From Enchytraeus crypticus (lineage: Eukaryota > Annelida > Clitellata > Enchytraeida > Enchytraeidae): a stretch of 64,000 bases of DNA. The notes below the pieces were generated by a model, which worked only from the letters and a program-made list of their open reading frames with translations, was not told where the DNA came from and made no database searches. Made by a program: the position numbers and the translations under genes. The DNA is taken from positions 688,001 to 752,000 of the forward strand of contig CAJHZI010000205.1 of NCBI GenBank assembly GCA_905160935.1, written 5' to 3'. This document shows positions 1 to 9,994 of the stretch, in pieces (the first letter of the stretch is position 1; every line of letters begins with the position of its first letter).

Positions 1-284
1 CTCCATGTATGCCTATGAATAGAATCGTAAAATCCAAAAAATGCACTGTTGTTGCCCAAGCATTGGCTACTAAAAGTAGCTAATGCTACAAACTTTGTTC
101 TACTATCAAATCGCAAAATTCTTCACTTACAATTAAGATGCATTGCTAATATTATATAATTAGGCCTATTGATCCGTCAACTTGATGGTTTTAATCGAGT
201 CTCAAAGGGCTAACGATTAGTAATGAAGTGGTAGGGCCTACCTGTAGGAGATCTACAAACTAGAAATGTTAATAAGATCTCTGA

Positions 285-355
285 GAAGCAGCAGGACATC
301 GGTTCGAATCGCAGTCGGACTGTCTCTGTCAGAATCTCTTGTGATACGGAAACAG
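285..355 (+). mobile_element. tRNA-like SINE head fragment
   Basis: CATCGGTTCGAATCGCAGTC contains a perfect pol III B-box (GGTTCGAATC) and is followed by GTCTCTGTCAGAATCTCTTG. A related segment occurs at 54630-54700 (TTCGAATCACAGTTGGACTT). It does not fold as a full tRNA. Confidence 0.4.
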
Positions 356-474
356 ATATTTAACTTAGCTTTATAGCGTTATAGGCCCTTATAGCTTATG
401 ACCAGCTGGCTTGTGAAATAAAATGTAAGCCTATCATTATAATTAATATAGGGCCTAAAGGCGCTGAAGCCTAA

Positions 475-565
475 CATTTTTAAAAGCTGGTAAAACTAAT
501 GTTAACGTCAGTTTCCTCACTCGAAAACGATGTCAGTGACGGGCGAGCCCAGGATTTGAACTTAT
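475..565 (-). mobile_element. SINE family B fragment
   Basis: AAAGCTGGTAAAACTAATG, AACGTCAGTTTCCTCACTCG and GATGTCAGTGACGGGCGAG followed by AGGATTTGAAC, the inverse B-box region. Truncated in the tRNA-like head. Confidence 0.65.
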
Positions 566-644
566 AAAAGACTTAAGACTTGAAATTATAAGTATTGAAT
601 GCAATGATAGCCTATATACTATAACATAAATGTAAAATTATTCC

Positions 645-1096
645 CCGTGTTGTGCTCGGGTGTGGTTGGACCACTGAAAAAAAGGGCAACCGCAAACAAT
701 CTGCCGCGTGTACGTAAGAGGCGACTAAAGGCAGGAGCTGAGGATGGCAAGAGGAGACCCACCTCACCATGGTATATTTTCTCCCAGGATTAAATGAATA
801 CCATTTAATCATGGGAGAAAATATATCATGATGAGGTGGGTCCCCTCCTGTCATCCTCAGCTCCTGCCTTTAGTCGCCTCTTAATCCACCTAACTGAGGA
901 AGGCAACGGGAAACCACCTCAGAAGCCATATTTTTCCCAAGCTATAGGCTGCATAAGGTATAGATAAGGCATAGACTTTATGAAGGGATTAACTTTTTGA
1001 TCTAAGGAGTGCTCTTATGCAGCCAGAAAGCAGACTTTGAGTACGATTATGTAACTTGAACCTGCCACTTGGTAGTGCACTGAAGAAGAAGAAATG
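645..1096 (+). mobile_element. SINE family A, full-length copy with internal inverted duplication
   Basis: Begins GTGTTGTGCTCGGGTGTGG and ends CCTGCCACTTGGTAGTGCACTGAAGAAGAAG. Other copies in the window (17826-18178 and 23287-23497) share the same order of blocks. In this copy the block at 717-797 is followed after a 4-bp gap by its own near-perfect inverse (802-882), making it longer. The 3' hairpin matches that of LINE family L-A. Confidence 0.8.
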
Positions 1097-1099
1097 TAA

Positions 1100-1536
1100 A
1101 ATGTATCTCTAACTAATAATGTATACATTTTATCTTACCGACATTTACCAGTTATTTGGACTAATGGTACCCCATAATACTTTACCAAATTAACAATTAT
1201 AAAATTATTTTAATATACAAATTTAAACTTTCGATTACCTCCCTAACTCCGTTGATAACTTATGCATGTATAGGACTACTATATAGGCCTGCTTGACTTT
1301 ACATTCATGCATGTTAGAATAAATATATATGCACTATGCACAAGATTTATCGTACATGGAGAACGTAATATGATATTAGCAATGCGTTTTTAATTTACGC
1401 AATAAGCATGACCATATAGCTATTTATATATGATATAGGCCTACGTGACTTTACTTGTAGGCTAAATAGTGCTACATAATGACCCAAATTATCCAAACAG
1501 TACTCAATATAGCGCATTATTTAGCATAGTGATGTA
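1100..1536. other. AT-rich flank, nothing recognised
   Basis: No coding frame or repeat recognised. Confidence 0.6.
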
Positions 1537-1544
1537 TAAACACT
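1537..1544. repeat. Left 8-bp target-site duplication of the hAT element
   Basis: TAAACACT directly abuts the left CAGTGG end and is repeated exactly at 2286-2293 after the right end. Confidence 0.85.
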
Positions 1545-2285
1545 CAGTGGCGGATCCAGGAATTTTTTAAGTGGAGGCCTGACATTTTTTTGACAGTGTA
1601 GCCTGCACATTTTTTACATACGCCTGGCCTCCTCTGGGACATGTGACACAACCAGAAAAATGCTGTGGGGGGATCAAACTTTTTTCATTACTCAGCTCGG
1701 CTCATAGAGTGAGTGTATCGCTTTATCTTCCCCCCGAGCCCCCCCCCCCCCCCCTCACTCATACCCGTGCTAAAGTCAGGGGAAACCTGAAATACCTAAA
1801 ATTCTACACGTGTTTTAGAAAAAAGTAAGTTAATTTTTCACCTGTGAAGAAACTCAGCGGATCTGGACGAATTGCAAAAGTGACCTAACTTTGGCGGTAT
1901 GGAGGGGGTGCTTAAGCCCCTCCTAGCCTAGGCTGGTTGCACCACTGCTACGGGACAGAGTTCACATTTTTACTTACATCCTTTTTACGCTTATACAGTG
2001 GGTAACGTGAAAATTGAGAGCTAGTGAAAAGGTCAACATCTTTCTGGCCCCCTTCCGTTATACAGGGCCCCTAATATACCCAATATGGGCCCCTAGTGGG
2101 CTCATATTAGAAAGAATTCGAGCTAGTGGAACCTAGTTCCCTCGCTTCCCCTCCCCTTCTTAGCCACTGCTCTTACATACATATTTACACAGAAAGTTAT
2201 ATAAACACCATGAAAGTATACTTTAAAAATTTTATCGGCGGACCTAAGGGGGGCCGGGCCCCCGACCTCCCTGGATTCGCCACTG
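1545..2285. mobile_element. Non-autonomous hAT-type DNA transposon (741 bp) with 8-bp TSD
   Basis: The left end CAGTGGCGGATCCAGG (1545-1560) matches the reverse complement of the right end (2270-2285) at 15 of 16 positions. The element is flanked by a perfect 8-bp target duplication TAAACACT (1537-1544 and 2286-2293). An 8-bp duplication and CAGTGGCG ends are hAT-superfamily features. No transposase frame lies inside, so it is a deletion or MITE derivative. An internal CACCACTG end near 1933-1950 suggests a nested related fragment. It sits 75 bp beyond the stop codon of the lectin-receptor gene. Confidence 0.85.
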
Positions 2286-2293
2286 TAAACACT
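2286..2293. repeat. Right 8-bp target-site duplication of the hAT element
   Basis: TAAACACT directly follows the right CACTG end and equals the copy at 1537-1544. Confidence 0.85.
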
Positions 2294-2360
2294 GTCAATT
2301 ATATCTCGACAATAAAAAATAGATTCATTATAACTGTTAATCGGTTCTATACACAAGAGA

Positions 2361-2655
2361 TCATGTGTTTGCTGGGAGGCTGCTGGTTGGTCGGCTGATG
2401 GCCGAACGGTTGATGGTGGCGGCCATGGCGTTAGCGTCCACCTCGTAGTAGAGCAGAGGCTGGTGATGTCTGTGCTTGTCTGTGCTCTCGTACACGTGGT
2501 GCACCCCACATACAACTGGGCCGGACATGTGGGCGGGGCATGTGACGTCAGGACACGTGTCAGTCAACAGATGACAGCAGTCTATCGTGCTGGTGGGCGG
2601 GTGTTGTGGGTACTTGTTCTCTCTCGACCAATGTGATGAAGGCAATTCATTTAGG
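2361..2655 (-). CDS. Terminal exon encoding distal cytoplasmic tail and stop
   Basis: A 295-nt coding part that enters in phase 2 (one nucleotide completes the codon) after a CATCGCAG acceptor and ends at a TGA (2361-2363). It encodes about 98 residues, rich in His, Ser, Thr and Pro, with a V-Y-E-S and an L-Y-Y-E-V-D tyrosine motif and a Ser/Thr-rich end (S-S-L-P-A-N-T). The phase matches the upstream exon exactly and the segment is GC-rich against an AT-rich background. An in-frame stop lies just upstream of the chosen acceptor, so the exon cannot extend much further 5'. A hAT-type element begins 75 bp past the stop, in the presumed 3' UTR. No clear AATAAA was seen on this strand before it. 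Confidence 0.6.
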
Positions 2656-2879
2656 CTGCGATGGGCATATCAAGTATATCCTGATTATGTAAGTGCCAAT
2701 AACAATTATAACCTATAAATATGAGGTCATAGATGCAATACAAGAAAAGGATTAGAGTCACTAGTGAAACAATAGAGAACAGGAGGAGTACGAACAGGAC
2801 TTTTGCGGGGGCTTTTTTAAGCAGCACACTGAATCAAGAAGCACAGATAAAACATAACGGCACACTGGGTCAGGAAGCA

Positions 2880-3130
2880 CAGATGCTTGTTTAAGACCCA
2901 TTTCCTCCTTCCTCTCCATGGTTATTAGTAATCGTTGCCTTTTGTTGGCGCATCAATTGCAGCCGGCGCGGATTTAATAATGACCTTCCATCATCCTGGG
3001 ATTTATTCCTTCCTAAGCTTTTGCCAACACTCGGTCTTCCAAGGTGGTCGCCCACAATGTACTAACCGAGGTCGATGCAACTTAACTTCGATAATTGACG
3101 CGCAACTAAACCAAGTGCGCTAATCCCACC
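2880..3130 (-). mobile_element. 5S-rRNA-derived SINE, copy 1 of a head-to-tail pair
   Basis: TCTTCCAAGGTGGTCGCCC, TGTACTAACCGAGGTCG and AACTTAACTTCG (3034-3092) match in order the reverse complement of the 5S rRNA 3' half (GGTCTCCCATCCAAGTACTAACC...GCTTAGCTTC). The body (2898-3000) with CCATGGTTATTAGTAATCG is shared with the next copy. In an intron of the lectin receptor. Confidence 0.65.
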
Positions 3131-3137
3131 GCCTTCA

Positions 3138-3395
3138 GATGCCTGTTTTAAGACACATGTTTTTGTCGTCTTTGTCTCTTTTCCTGTCCATGGTTATTAG
3201 TAACCGTTACCTTTGATAGCGCACTGATGGCAGTCAGCAGAGATTTAAGAATAACTTTCTAACACCCTAAAGACATTTTTCATTAAAAGCCATCAGGCTT
3301 CAGCTATCAGACTTTCGTGGTGATCACACATCCATGTACTAACCGAGCCTGCTATAGCTTAACTTCGCTCATTGACCATTCATTCACCATTTCGC
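3138..3395 (-). mobile_element. 5S-rRNA-derived SINE, copy 2
   Basis: TCGTGGTGATCACACATCC, ATGTACTAACCGAGCC and AGCTTAACTTCGCTC (3313-3371) match the 5S rRNA complement; the body starts CCATGGTTATTAGTAACCG (3189). Same order and orientation as the upstream copy. Confidence 0.65.
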
Positions 3396-3626
3396 TGCAG
3401 ATAACTTTCAATTGGTTGTATAGTTGTATTTTGATGCAAATTTTATACGTTCAGCTCTACTGCATGAAGTTTACAAATAAGTAGCGGCAATAATAATAAT
3501 AATATTAGACAATGTAGCACCAATTTTCATCTGACAATGCTACTGATATCTATCTATCTTCATCATTATATCTCGCTGTCATATATTATCATAAATATTG
3601 TCATATACTGTCATATATAATCATAC

Positions 3627-3887
3627 CTCTGCTGACAGGGACTCTGCGGCTGACGCACCCCCGAACAGGGCCCGATGTCTAGGGGGTAGGAGTCGTGTGT
3701 GGGCGAGTAACCACAACAATTCCCCTTCAACCCGTCCTCCTGCTTGCTCAGCAGTGATGGGTACCGCCCCCTAGTGTCCATCCGACCGTAAGCTCCGCCC
3801 TCCTGGTAGTACGCTTCACTTCGCCGACTGACTCCATCCACAGGATTACGTTCTCCATAAACACCTGGAGCAGGCTGTCGCCATTTT
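3627..3887 (-). CDS. Exon encoding proximal cytoplasmic tail
   Basis: A 261-nt, phase 2-2 exon (87 residues). The acceptor is TTGTGTATCTAG|A and the donor is AGAG|GTATGA. The GC content is clearly higher than in surrounding introns. The encoded tail begins K-W-R-Q-P, directly after the membrane-flanking Arg pair, and holds several tyrosines (V-Y-G-E, A-Y-Y-Q-E-G-G-A-Y-G, G-Y-S-P, S-Y-P-L-D) in Gly/Pro-rich context, which suggests possible phosphorylation or adaptor sites. I recognise no enzymatic domain. The exon contains a CTCF-like word (about 3768-3785), noted separately. Confidence 0.7.
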
Positions 3888-4457
3888 CTAGATACACAAT
3901 ACAAGCATGAAGTAATTATCTGCTGACGCACATCCTGTACACAAAACGTAAGCACGAAACTAAACACCTGACAATACCTGATCATGTATCGCCAGTTACT
4001 TAATTCATATGTTACGCCGTGAGCATTAATAAGCACTTGAAACTGACTGTAACCTGGCCCTTAAGCTAAAGTATGATTTAGTATTTGTTTTAGAATTGCT
4101 TCTGACATCGCTGTTAAACTGCATTTAATGTAAAGTTAACTGTAGCAAAACTAATTAGCGATTGACAAAACGTATTGTGTAAAGTAAATGTTGGTAGATT
4201 GCATTCAAGTAGCATTGATGTGATATATTTTGTTGAGAAGAGAGCAACCATACGTATCCATAAGTACGATTACTTTATTAGATAATGATTTTCTAACTAC
4301 ATTGTGCCAAGCATAGTACATATAAGTAGGCTGACGAGAAATAGAAGCACGTCTTCAATCATTTCATCCGAAGCTCGCCACTCCATCACTGTTGCTACAT
4401 ATTTCCTCTATCAATAAGACGTGTATGGTGTGTGCGTGGATAGATTCAGTAACAAAC

Positions 4458-4545
4458 CTCCTCAAGCAGCCATAGACGAGAGCCAATGGCACAGCGCCTA
4501 TCAGCACCCCTAGCAGAACTCCCACTATCACTGCCATCACGAAAC
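4458..4545 (-). CDS. Exon encoding the receptor transmembrane helix
   Basis: An 88-nt exon that enters in phase 1 and leaves in phase 2, so it switches from the extracellular module phase to the cytoplasmic-tail phase. It encodes a run of about 24 uncharged hydrophobic residues (start GFVMAVIVGVLLGVLIGA) followed by Y-G-C-L-R-R, the basic stop-transfer side. The acceptor is GAACAG|GT and the donor is GAGGAG|GTTTGT, the latter weaker than consensus. The phase-2 end joins exactly to the next exon at 3887 (AG+A gives Arg). The location between the sushi and tail exons supports a type I membrane topology. Confidence 0.75.
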
Positions 4546-5046
4546 CTGTTCACAACAAAATTACTGAACGTCACTTATTGTGATTAACTTTAGATTCTAG
4601 GCGATCGCTAATGCTTAGCGTATACGACGGACCACGGCGAAAGGATTTGACTGGCTATGAGACCTCAAATTATAATTCAGGATATACTCTTTATTAACTT
4701 TAAATTCGTTTAAGAACCAATTATCACTTTTCATTATGATTCCTCGTTATTTCATAAAATGAATGGGGTAACAAATTATTAAGCTGTCTAAATTAAGGTC
4801 TAATTATTAAGGGCTGCTTTAATTTCTCCTCCTAATAGGTTTTGGAGGAAAAGGGGTAGGGGTTTCCATTCAAAGACGGGAATAGAACTTTAAAGCGATG
4901 TTCACATTGCATTGTTATTATAATACATGTATCTATCAGTGCACAAAGGTATCAAATGATTGTATGTTATAATACTGACTTGGAAACAAAACACAAAGGG
5001 ACCAAGTGCCCCTGACCAAAATCTTCAGTGCATTGTACCCCAAGCC

Positions 5047-5116
5047 AACAATATATATATATATATATATTATATAAACATAATATATATATATATATAT
5101 ATATATTGCTTATACG

Positions 5117-5169
<53 letters not shown>

Positions 5170-5178
5170 AATATAAAT

Positions 5179-5229
<51 letters not shown>

Positions 5230-5241
5230 GATATATATCTT

Positions 5242-5289
<48 letters not shown>

Positions 5290-5322
5290 CAATATATATA
5301 ATATATATATATTGCTTATACG

Positions 5323-5357
<35 letters not shown>

Positions 5358-5358
5358 G

Positions 5359-5396
<38 letters not shown>

Positions 5397-5410
5397 ATAT
5401 GATATATATC
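5047..5410. repeat. Long (TA)n tract with an internal duplication
   Basis: Nearly pure (TA)n broken by TTGCTTATACGC (5106 and 5307) and AATATGATATATATCTTA (5225 and 5397): an approximately 200-bp unit present twice. The apparent Tyr/Ile-repeat proteins here are artefacts. Confidence 0.85.
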
Positions 5411-5969
5411 TTAGATGAAAAAGACGTTTTTTACGTTTTTTATATCTTAAAAAACGCGTTTTTTACGTTTTTTAATTTTTTTAAAATAAAAAACGTAAAA
5501 AAACGTAAACTATGATTTGACGTGGACTGCACATAAATATTGAGAAATTGCCGTTAGTTTCGTGCCATAACATCACAATATAAAAGGTAATTCATTACAT
5601 TTTTTATTTTCCTAGTTAGGCAGATGTTCTAATTTTTGAGACATTGTCTATTCTTAATTTCTTATGGATTTAAATTTTCTTGTATTGATAATTATGAACA
5701 ACTGACAGTGTGGCTGTATGTGACCTGAAAGTATTTGTTTATATTTATATGGAGTCTATGGACAAACTTTAGAACTTTAGAATTTTAGATCAAGTCTAGT
5801 TGTAATAAAATTGTTTAGTGTTATGGAATGAAGGCATGGTAATATATATGCAAGCTACGTGTACGCTACTAACGTTTTTTTCAATGTTTTTTTACGTTTT
5901 TATTTTTTGGGAAAAAAACGCGTTTTTTAACGTTTTTATTTTTGGTAAGAACCTTTTTGTCATCTATGA
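5411..5969. mobile_element. MITE-like element with imperfect terminal inverted repeats, inserted in (TA)n
   Basis: The left end reads TTAGATGAAAAAGACG after ATATATATC; the right end read on the other strand is ATAGATGACAAAAAGG after ATATATATC, so both ends share an (A/T)TAGATGA(A/C)AAA word in inverted orientation. Both ends also carry clusters of ACGTTTTTT / AAAAAACG words, a subterminal-repeat pattern. It interrupts a long (TA)n tract on both sides, as expected for a TA-targeting element. No transposase frame is seen inside. The superfamily is undetermined. Confidence 0.45.
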
Positions 5970-6080
<111 letters not shown>

Positions 6081-6084
6081 CTAT

Positions 6085-7675
6085 GTGTGTATTTAATGTA
6101 TATGCAAGTTACATGACTCAAAATGCTTTATGATTGAAGTCTGGATGCTGTGTGGCTGGATCTTATATGTGACTGGAAGTTAGGAAGCTGTCAAAGATAA
6201 TTGATGGTCTTAATGAGCGTTGAATGTGCTTCCAGTAGTAATGAGCAACAAGAAATTAGTAGCTTAACCATCATTACATCCGCAGCAGCAAAGGGGGCAC
6301 TCAGATTTTTATCAACTATTGGTGAAATGCGCACAAACAGTCGTGAATGATACAAAATCTATACATGTCGTTCAGTATATTATAAATAATTCAAACTGCA
6401 TGCGCAAATCAAGTTCTATGGCAGAGACTACGTTTAGATAATAATTTTCACCATGCTACTCCTAGACTGGTATACATTAAGTTACGCCTAGGCCTGTACT
6501 AGTAATCTCATGTACAGATCACGCTACAAGTGAAGAAGATTTACGAAGAATGTCACCAAGTCGTGATTTATTGAATCCAATACGTCCTCAGCAGATGAAA
6601 TTTTCGGACACTTCAAGCGGAAAAAAATCATTGAAATACCACAGTGACAGGAATATAGACGGAAAACGAAGTATTTGTCGGCAGCGGAAAAATCTAAGCA
6701 AATGGATGCAGATAACGAAAATATAAACTATTAGAGCAATAATGGACAGATATATGGATTATGGAGAAACATGACCATGACCGTTCAAGGCTTGGAACAT
6801 TCAGGCCCGGCATTTGAAGAAGAAGAAAAGAAGAAGAAGTGGAAGAATATGAGGAAGGCCTGTATTCACAAAACTTCGCCTAGTTCTGTAAATATTCGGG
6901 AATCTAGTCCTAGACAAACATCTTTAGCGATCACCAAGCATAGGCCTATTCTCAGAGTGCTGGATCTTACATATACCTACAGTGCAGTATATTTATCACT
7001 TTCTGGTATTTCAAGAACTCAATTTTCTACTTTCTTTATTCCCGCTGCAGTTTACCTTATCCAATATTTACACTCTTAGTGACGATATCTTTGATTAAAT
7101 GTACATATTTCTGTTTGAAAGAACTGTCCCCACGGGGAGGGGGGCAGCTTAGGGACACCTGCCTCCCGTTAAGGACCGCTTGGCTGCCTGCAACCCTTAT
7201 ACATGTATAGTGTGGCACTCTGGTTATTGAACTGTAGTATATAGATAAATAGAAAATTCAATAAATATAATGGTCAAATTTCTTAAAGCGTAAGATCATA
7301 ATACTTTCAATACTCATACGACTCATTTTGAATCGCTAGATAACGCCCCAAAAATAAAGTAATACAAAGTAATTTCTACGTTAATCGTTAGTCTGGCTGG
7401 ACGCTGCTAAATGTTTGATACCACAGATTAGTAGATGAGCTCTTGATGGACTAAATGTAGATGAGCAATATCGCGTAACGCTGGAGGCGCCACTCGTAAT
7501 AACCCGAGGTCTTCATCAAAGGCAAAGCAAATCCGAGAACTTCCGGTTTGAGGCTCAGCAACCCGACAAGGCCAGACTCGTTGCATGAGCAGTCTTCTCT
7601 ACATCTCGCTGACTTGTGGACGACAGAATCGTGCTTCGAAAATATACTGGTACTAAAGTCAATGATATAAGATTC
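6085..7675. other. Receptor intron interior, no gene
   Basis: Largely unique AT-rich sequence. A GC-rich patch at 7128-7185 (CCACGGGGAGGGGGGCAGC) is unassigned. Confidence 0.5.
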
Positions 7676-7679
7676 CAAA

Positions 7680-7790
7680 TCCACTTTTAACGTCAGTTTC
7701 CTGCTGTATATCATGTAAGTTACACGGAGCGCACTGGATTTGAACCCTGCACCTAATGATTTGATGTCGAACATCTTGCCGTTGACTCCA
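7680..7790 (-). mobile_element. SINE family B copy
   Basis: CTTTTAACGTCAGTTTCCTG then GTATATCATGTAAGTTACACG, GCACTGGATTTGAACCCTGC (inverse B-box) and TAATGATTTGATGTCGAACATC. Older, diverged copy in the receptor intron. Confidence 0.5.
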
Positions 7791-8009
7791 ACAAGTCGCC
7801 GTCTCAGTCCCACAGCCATGTGTGAGGTCTAAAGTTCATATTCCTACATGTTTGCTCTCACCTATAAGCACTCACCAGTCGATTGATTCAAGAACTCTGC
7901 CTTTATCGTGCCTTAAGCTAATTATATATGCCATTTTTTATATACCATTTACCATTTTTTCCTGTATAGTATTTGTTCCTGCGAAATGCAGCATAAAACT
8001 TATAGAAAG

Positions 8010-8214
8010 CAGCAAGAGCTCCTGCAGAAGGAAAAAGAAGCAGAGGCAGACCGAGATTAGGAGTGTTATATGATATAAAGATCCACTCATATATGAACAT
8101 GAATAGAAAGACAGAGAATAGTGGAGGCGTTATATACCGTGGGCCTGCCAGTAGGCAATTCAATGAGAGAGAGAGAGAGAGATAAATAGAGAGAGAGAGA
8201 GAGAGAAGCTAATT
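8010..8214 (+). mobile_element. Non-LTR retrotransposon family L-A, 3' end
   Basis: Matches the final coding part and 3' end (GCCTGCCAGTAGGCAA hairpin) and ends in (GA)n. Lies in the long intron of the lectin receptor. Confidence 0.75.
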
Positions 8215-8399
8215 AAAGCTTTAAAAAACATTTCTTCTAAAGTGATTTTTCAATGATTTTTTAGAAATTTTAATTAGTCGGCTCTTGTGAAGCAAGTGTA
8301 GCTTTTAGATAAACGTAAATTACAGTTTAAAATGAATATTAATGCAATGCATGTGTTACTATTTGAAAATCGAAAATGAAGGGTTTCATACTGTAGACG

Positions 8400-8431
<32 letters not shown>

Positions 8432-8452
8432 TCTCTCTCTCTCTCTCTCTAG
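8400..8452. repeat. (CT)n microsatellite
   Basis: Two (CT)n runs separated by TTGTTT. Confidence 0.85.
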
Positions 8453-8944
8453 TTATCAGACAAGTGTCAGGTAAATGTTCTTAATTAAGGTCGAATAAAA
8501 TCTAAAGATAAATATTCACAAAAGTCTATAGGCCACTCTACTAAACATTAATAGAGCCTTTAGCATGATAGAAATTAATGCTAAAGTGTCTTTCTATTGC
8601 CTTCCTCTGTTTTATTTTAGATGACTCTTATGACAAGTGCATTATAGCCTATTATAGGGATGGCCTATTCCTTAGAGGCCTAGATGCAACACGAAGAATG
8701 CATCTTATGTGAAGTAGTAAATTAAATATAAGTAGCCTAGTAAATTTTAATATACATACACATGTGACATAATTGCTAGAAGGTAATACTTGGTATGATT
8801 GATTGCAGGTACATGTATTTCTTAATATATAGAACGCGAATGTGACTGTAAGTATTACAAACAACAATTTGTCGGCGCACATTCTCCATCACACATTCTT
8901 CAGGAGAAAAATGAATCCTGTTGTAGAACAATTACTGGAAAATC

Positions 8945-9262
8945 ATGTTAATCTATTACAGTGAGTCAATACGCGCTTCAGCAATAAAAGCAGTTCAGTG
9001 GGGTCATTCCATCACAGCTCTACGTAACGTGATTAATTTATGCTTGCAGTTCACATTGCTAGTTATTATGATTGCGTTGCCTTATTTGATTCTTAGCGAT
9101 AACTCAGACGTGGACGATATTGGCGCCTATTTTGAATTGTTTTACAAAATGAACTCACAATTACAAATTATTATTAATCGAGTTATGGGAACTATGTATG
9201 CTTGTTTATTCGATAATTATAAGTGGGAAAAATTCTTAAGTAGTCATGCGCAATATATATGA
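8945..9262 (+). pseudogene. Possible remnant of a rhodopsin-like GPCR (TM6-TM7 part)
   Basis: A 105-codon frame. A hydrophobic stretch (C-L-Q-F-T-L-L-V-I-M-I-A-L-P-Y-L-I-L) is followed after about 20 residues by F-E-L-F-Y-K-M-N-S-Q-L-Q-I-I-I-N, spaced like TM6, loop and the N-S-x-x-N-P-x-x-Y part of TM7 in class A receptors, then by an amphipathic tail (Y-A-C-L-F-D-N-Y-K-W). The N-P-x-x-Y motif itself is not intact, and no upstream receptor segments were found, so this is at best a decayed fragment; chance similarity in AT-rich DNA is possible. It lies in the long intron of the lectin receptor, on the opposite strand. Confidence 0.22.
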
Positions 9263-9509
9263 GGTTGACGAAATCACAAGTTATTGTAGCCCTGCTATAG
9301 AGATTACGTGTTAATTATTCACGTTGTCTAAAATTTCACCATAATGGATCGTTACAACGGATCGTTGTTAACCTGATTTATACTTAACTTTACGCAAAAG
9401 CTATTTCTCAAATGTAGGAAAATTAAACTAATTGTGGAAAATTTTCAGACAGGGGCAATCGCCCGAAAGAACGGGTTACAATGATGCGAACTATGTATTT
9501 ATTTACATT

Positions 9510-9665
9510 TATCACCGACAGTCTATTTGTATCCCGACCCTGGTAAAACTAGGATTCATGGGAGGATGATGATGACTATATAATATACTATACAATATAA
9601 TATATAATATAATATAATATATAATATAATATAATACACTATATAATATCACATAACATGACACA
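9510..9665 (+). mobile_element. SINE family D 3' end with (ATG)n and AT-rich tail
   Basis: TTTGTATCCCGACCCTGGTAAAACTAGGATTCATGGGAGGATGATGATGA, then an (AATAT)n-like run of about 70 bp. The inverse of the same block occurs at 12957-13020 and 39140-39200. Confidence 0.6.
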
Positions 9666-9994
9666 AAAACTAATATCACAAAAATATCGCATAACATATC
9701 ACATAAGCACTTAAAACATGCAGAAAGTATAAGAAACATTCCCAACATATAGGTGAAACTGCAAATATAGGTTATGAGATACATATTCAGTTATTAGAAC
9801 TATAAAAACATTTATTAAAAAAGTTACAATTTATATTTATCGGTAAGTTAGATCAAATAAAATATAATTTCTATCAACTAGGGATGGATTAAGAAAAAAG
9901 AAATTGCGCCAAGGACTAGGAAAACGTTTTAAATACCGCAAATACCCAGTTTGCATATAATAATTATTTCTAAACAAATTTTGGAAATTAATAA

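Noticed and set aside
1933-1950. Right end of the hAT element at the internal CACCACTG
   Set aside because: The bases after it do not match TAAACACT; the end at 2285 gives a perfect duplication.
2123-2515. Minus-strand 130-codon frame over the terminal exon and hAT element
   Set aside because: Runs through the transposon end and does not match the phase of the upstream exon; the 2361-2655 frame does.
3030-3100. Functional 5S rRNA gene
   Set aside because: Only part of 5S is present with many changes and it is joined to a repeated body; it is a SINE.
7110-7215. Additional SINE A copy
   Set aside because: Some GC-rich words look similar, but the block order of the family is not present.
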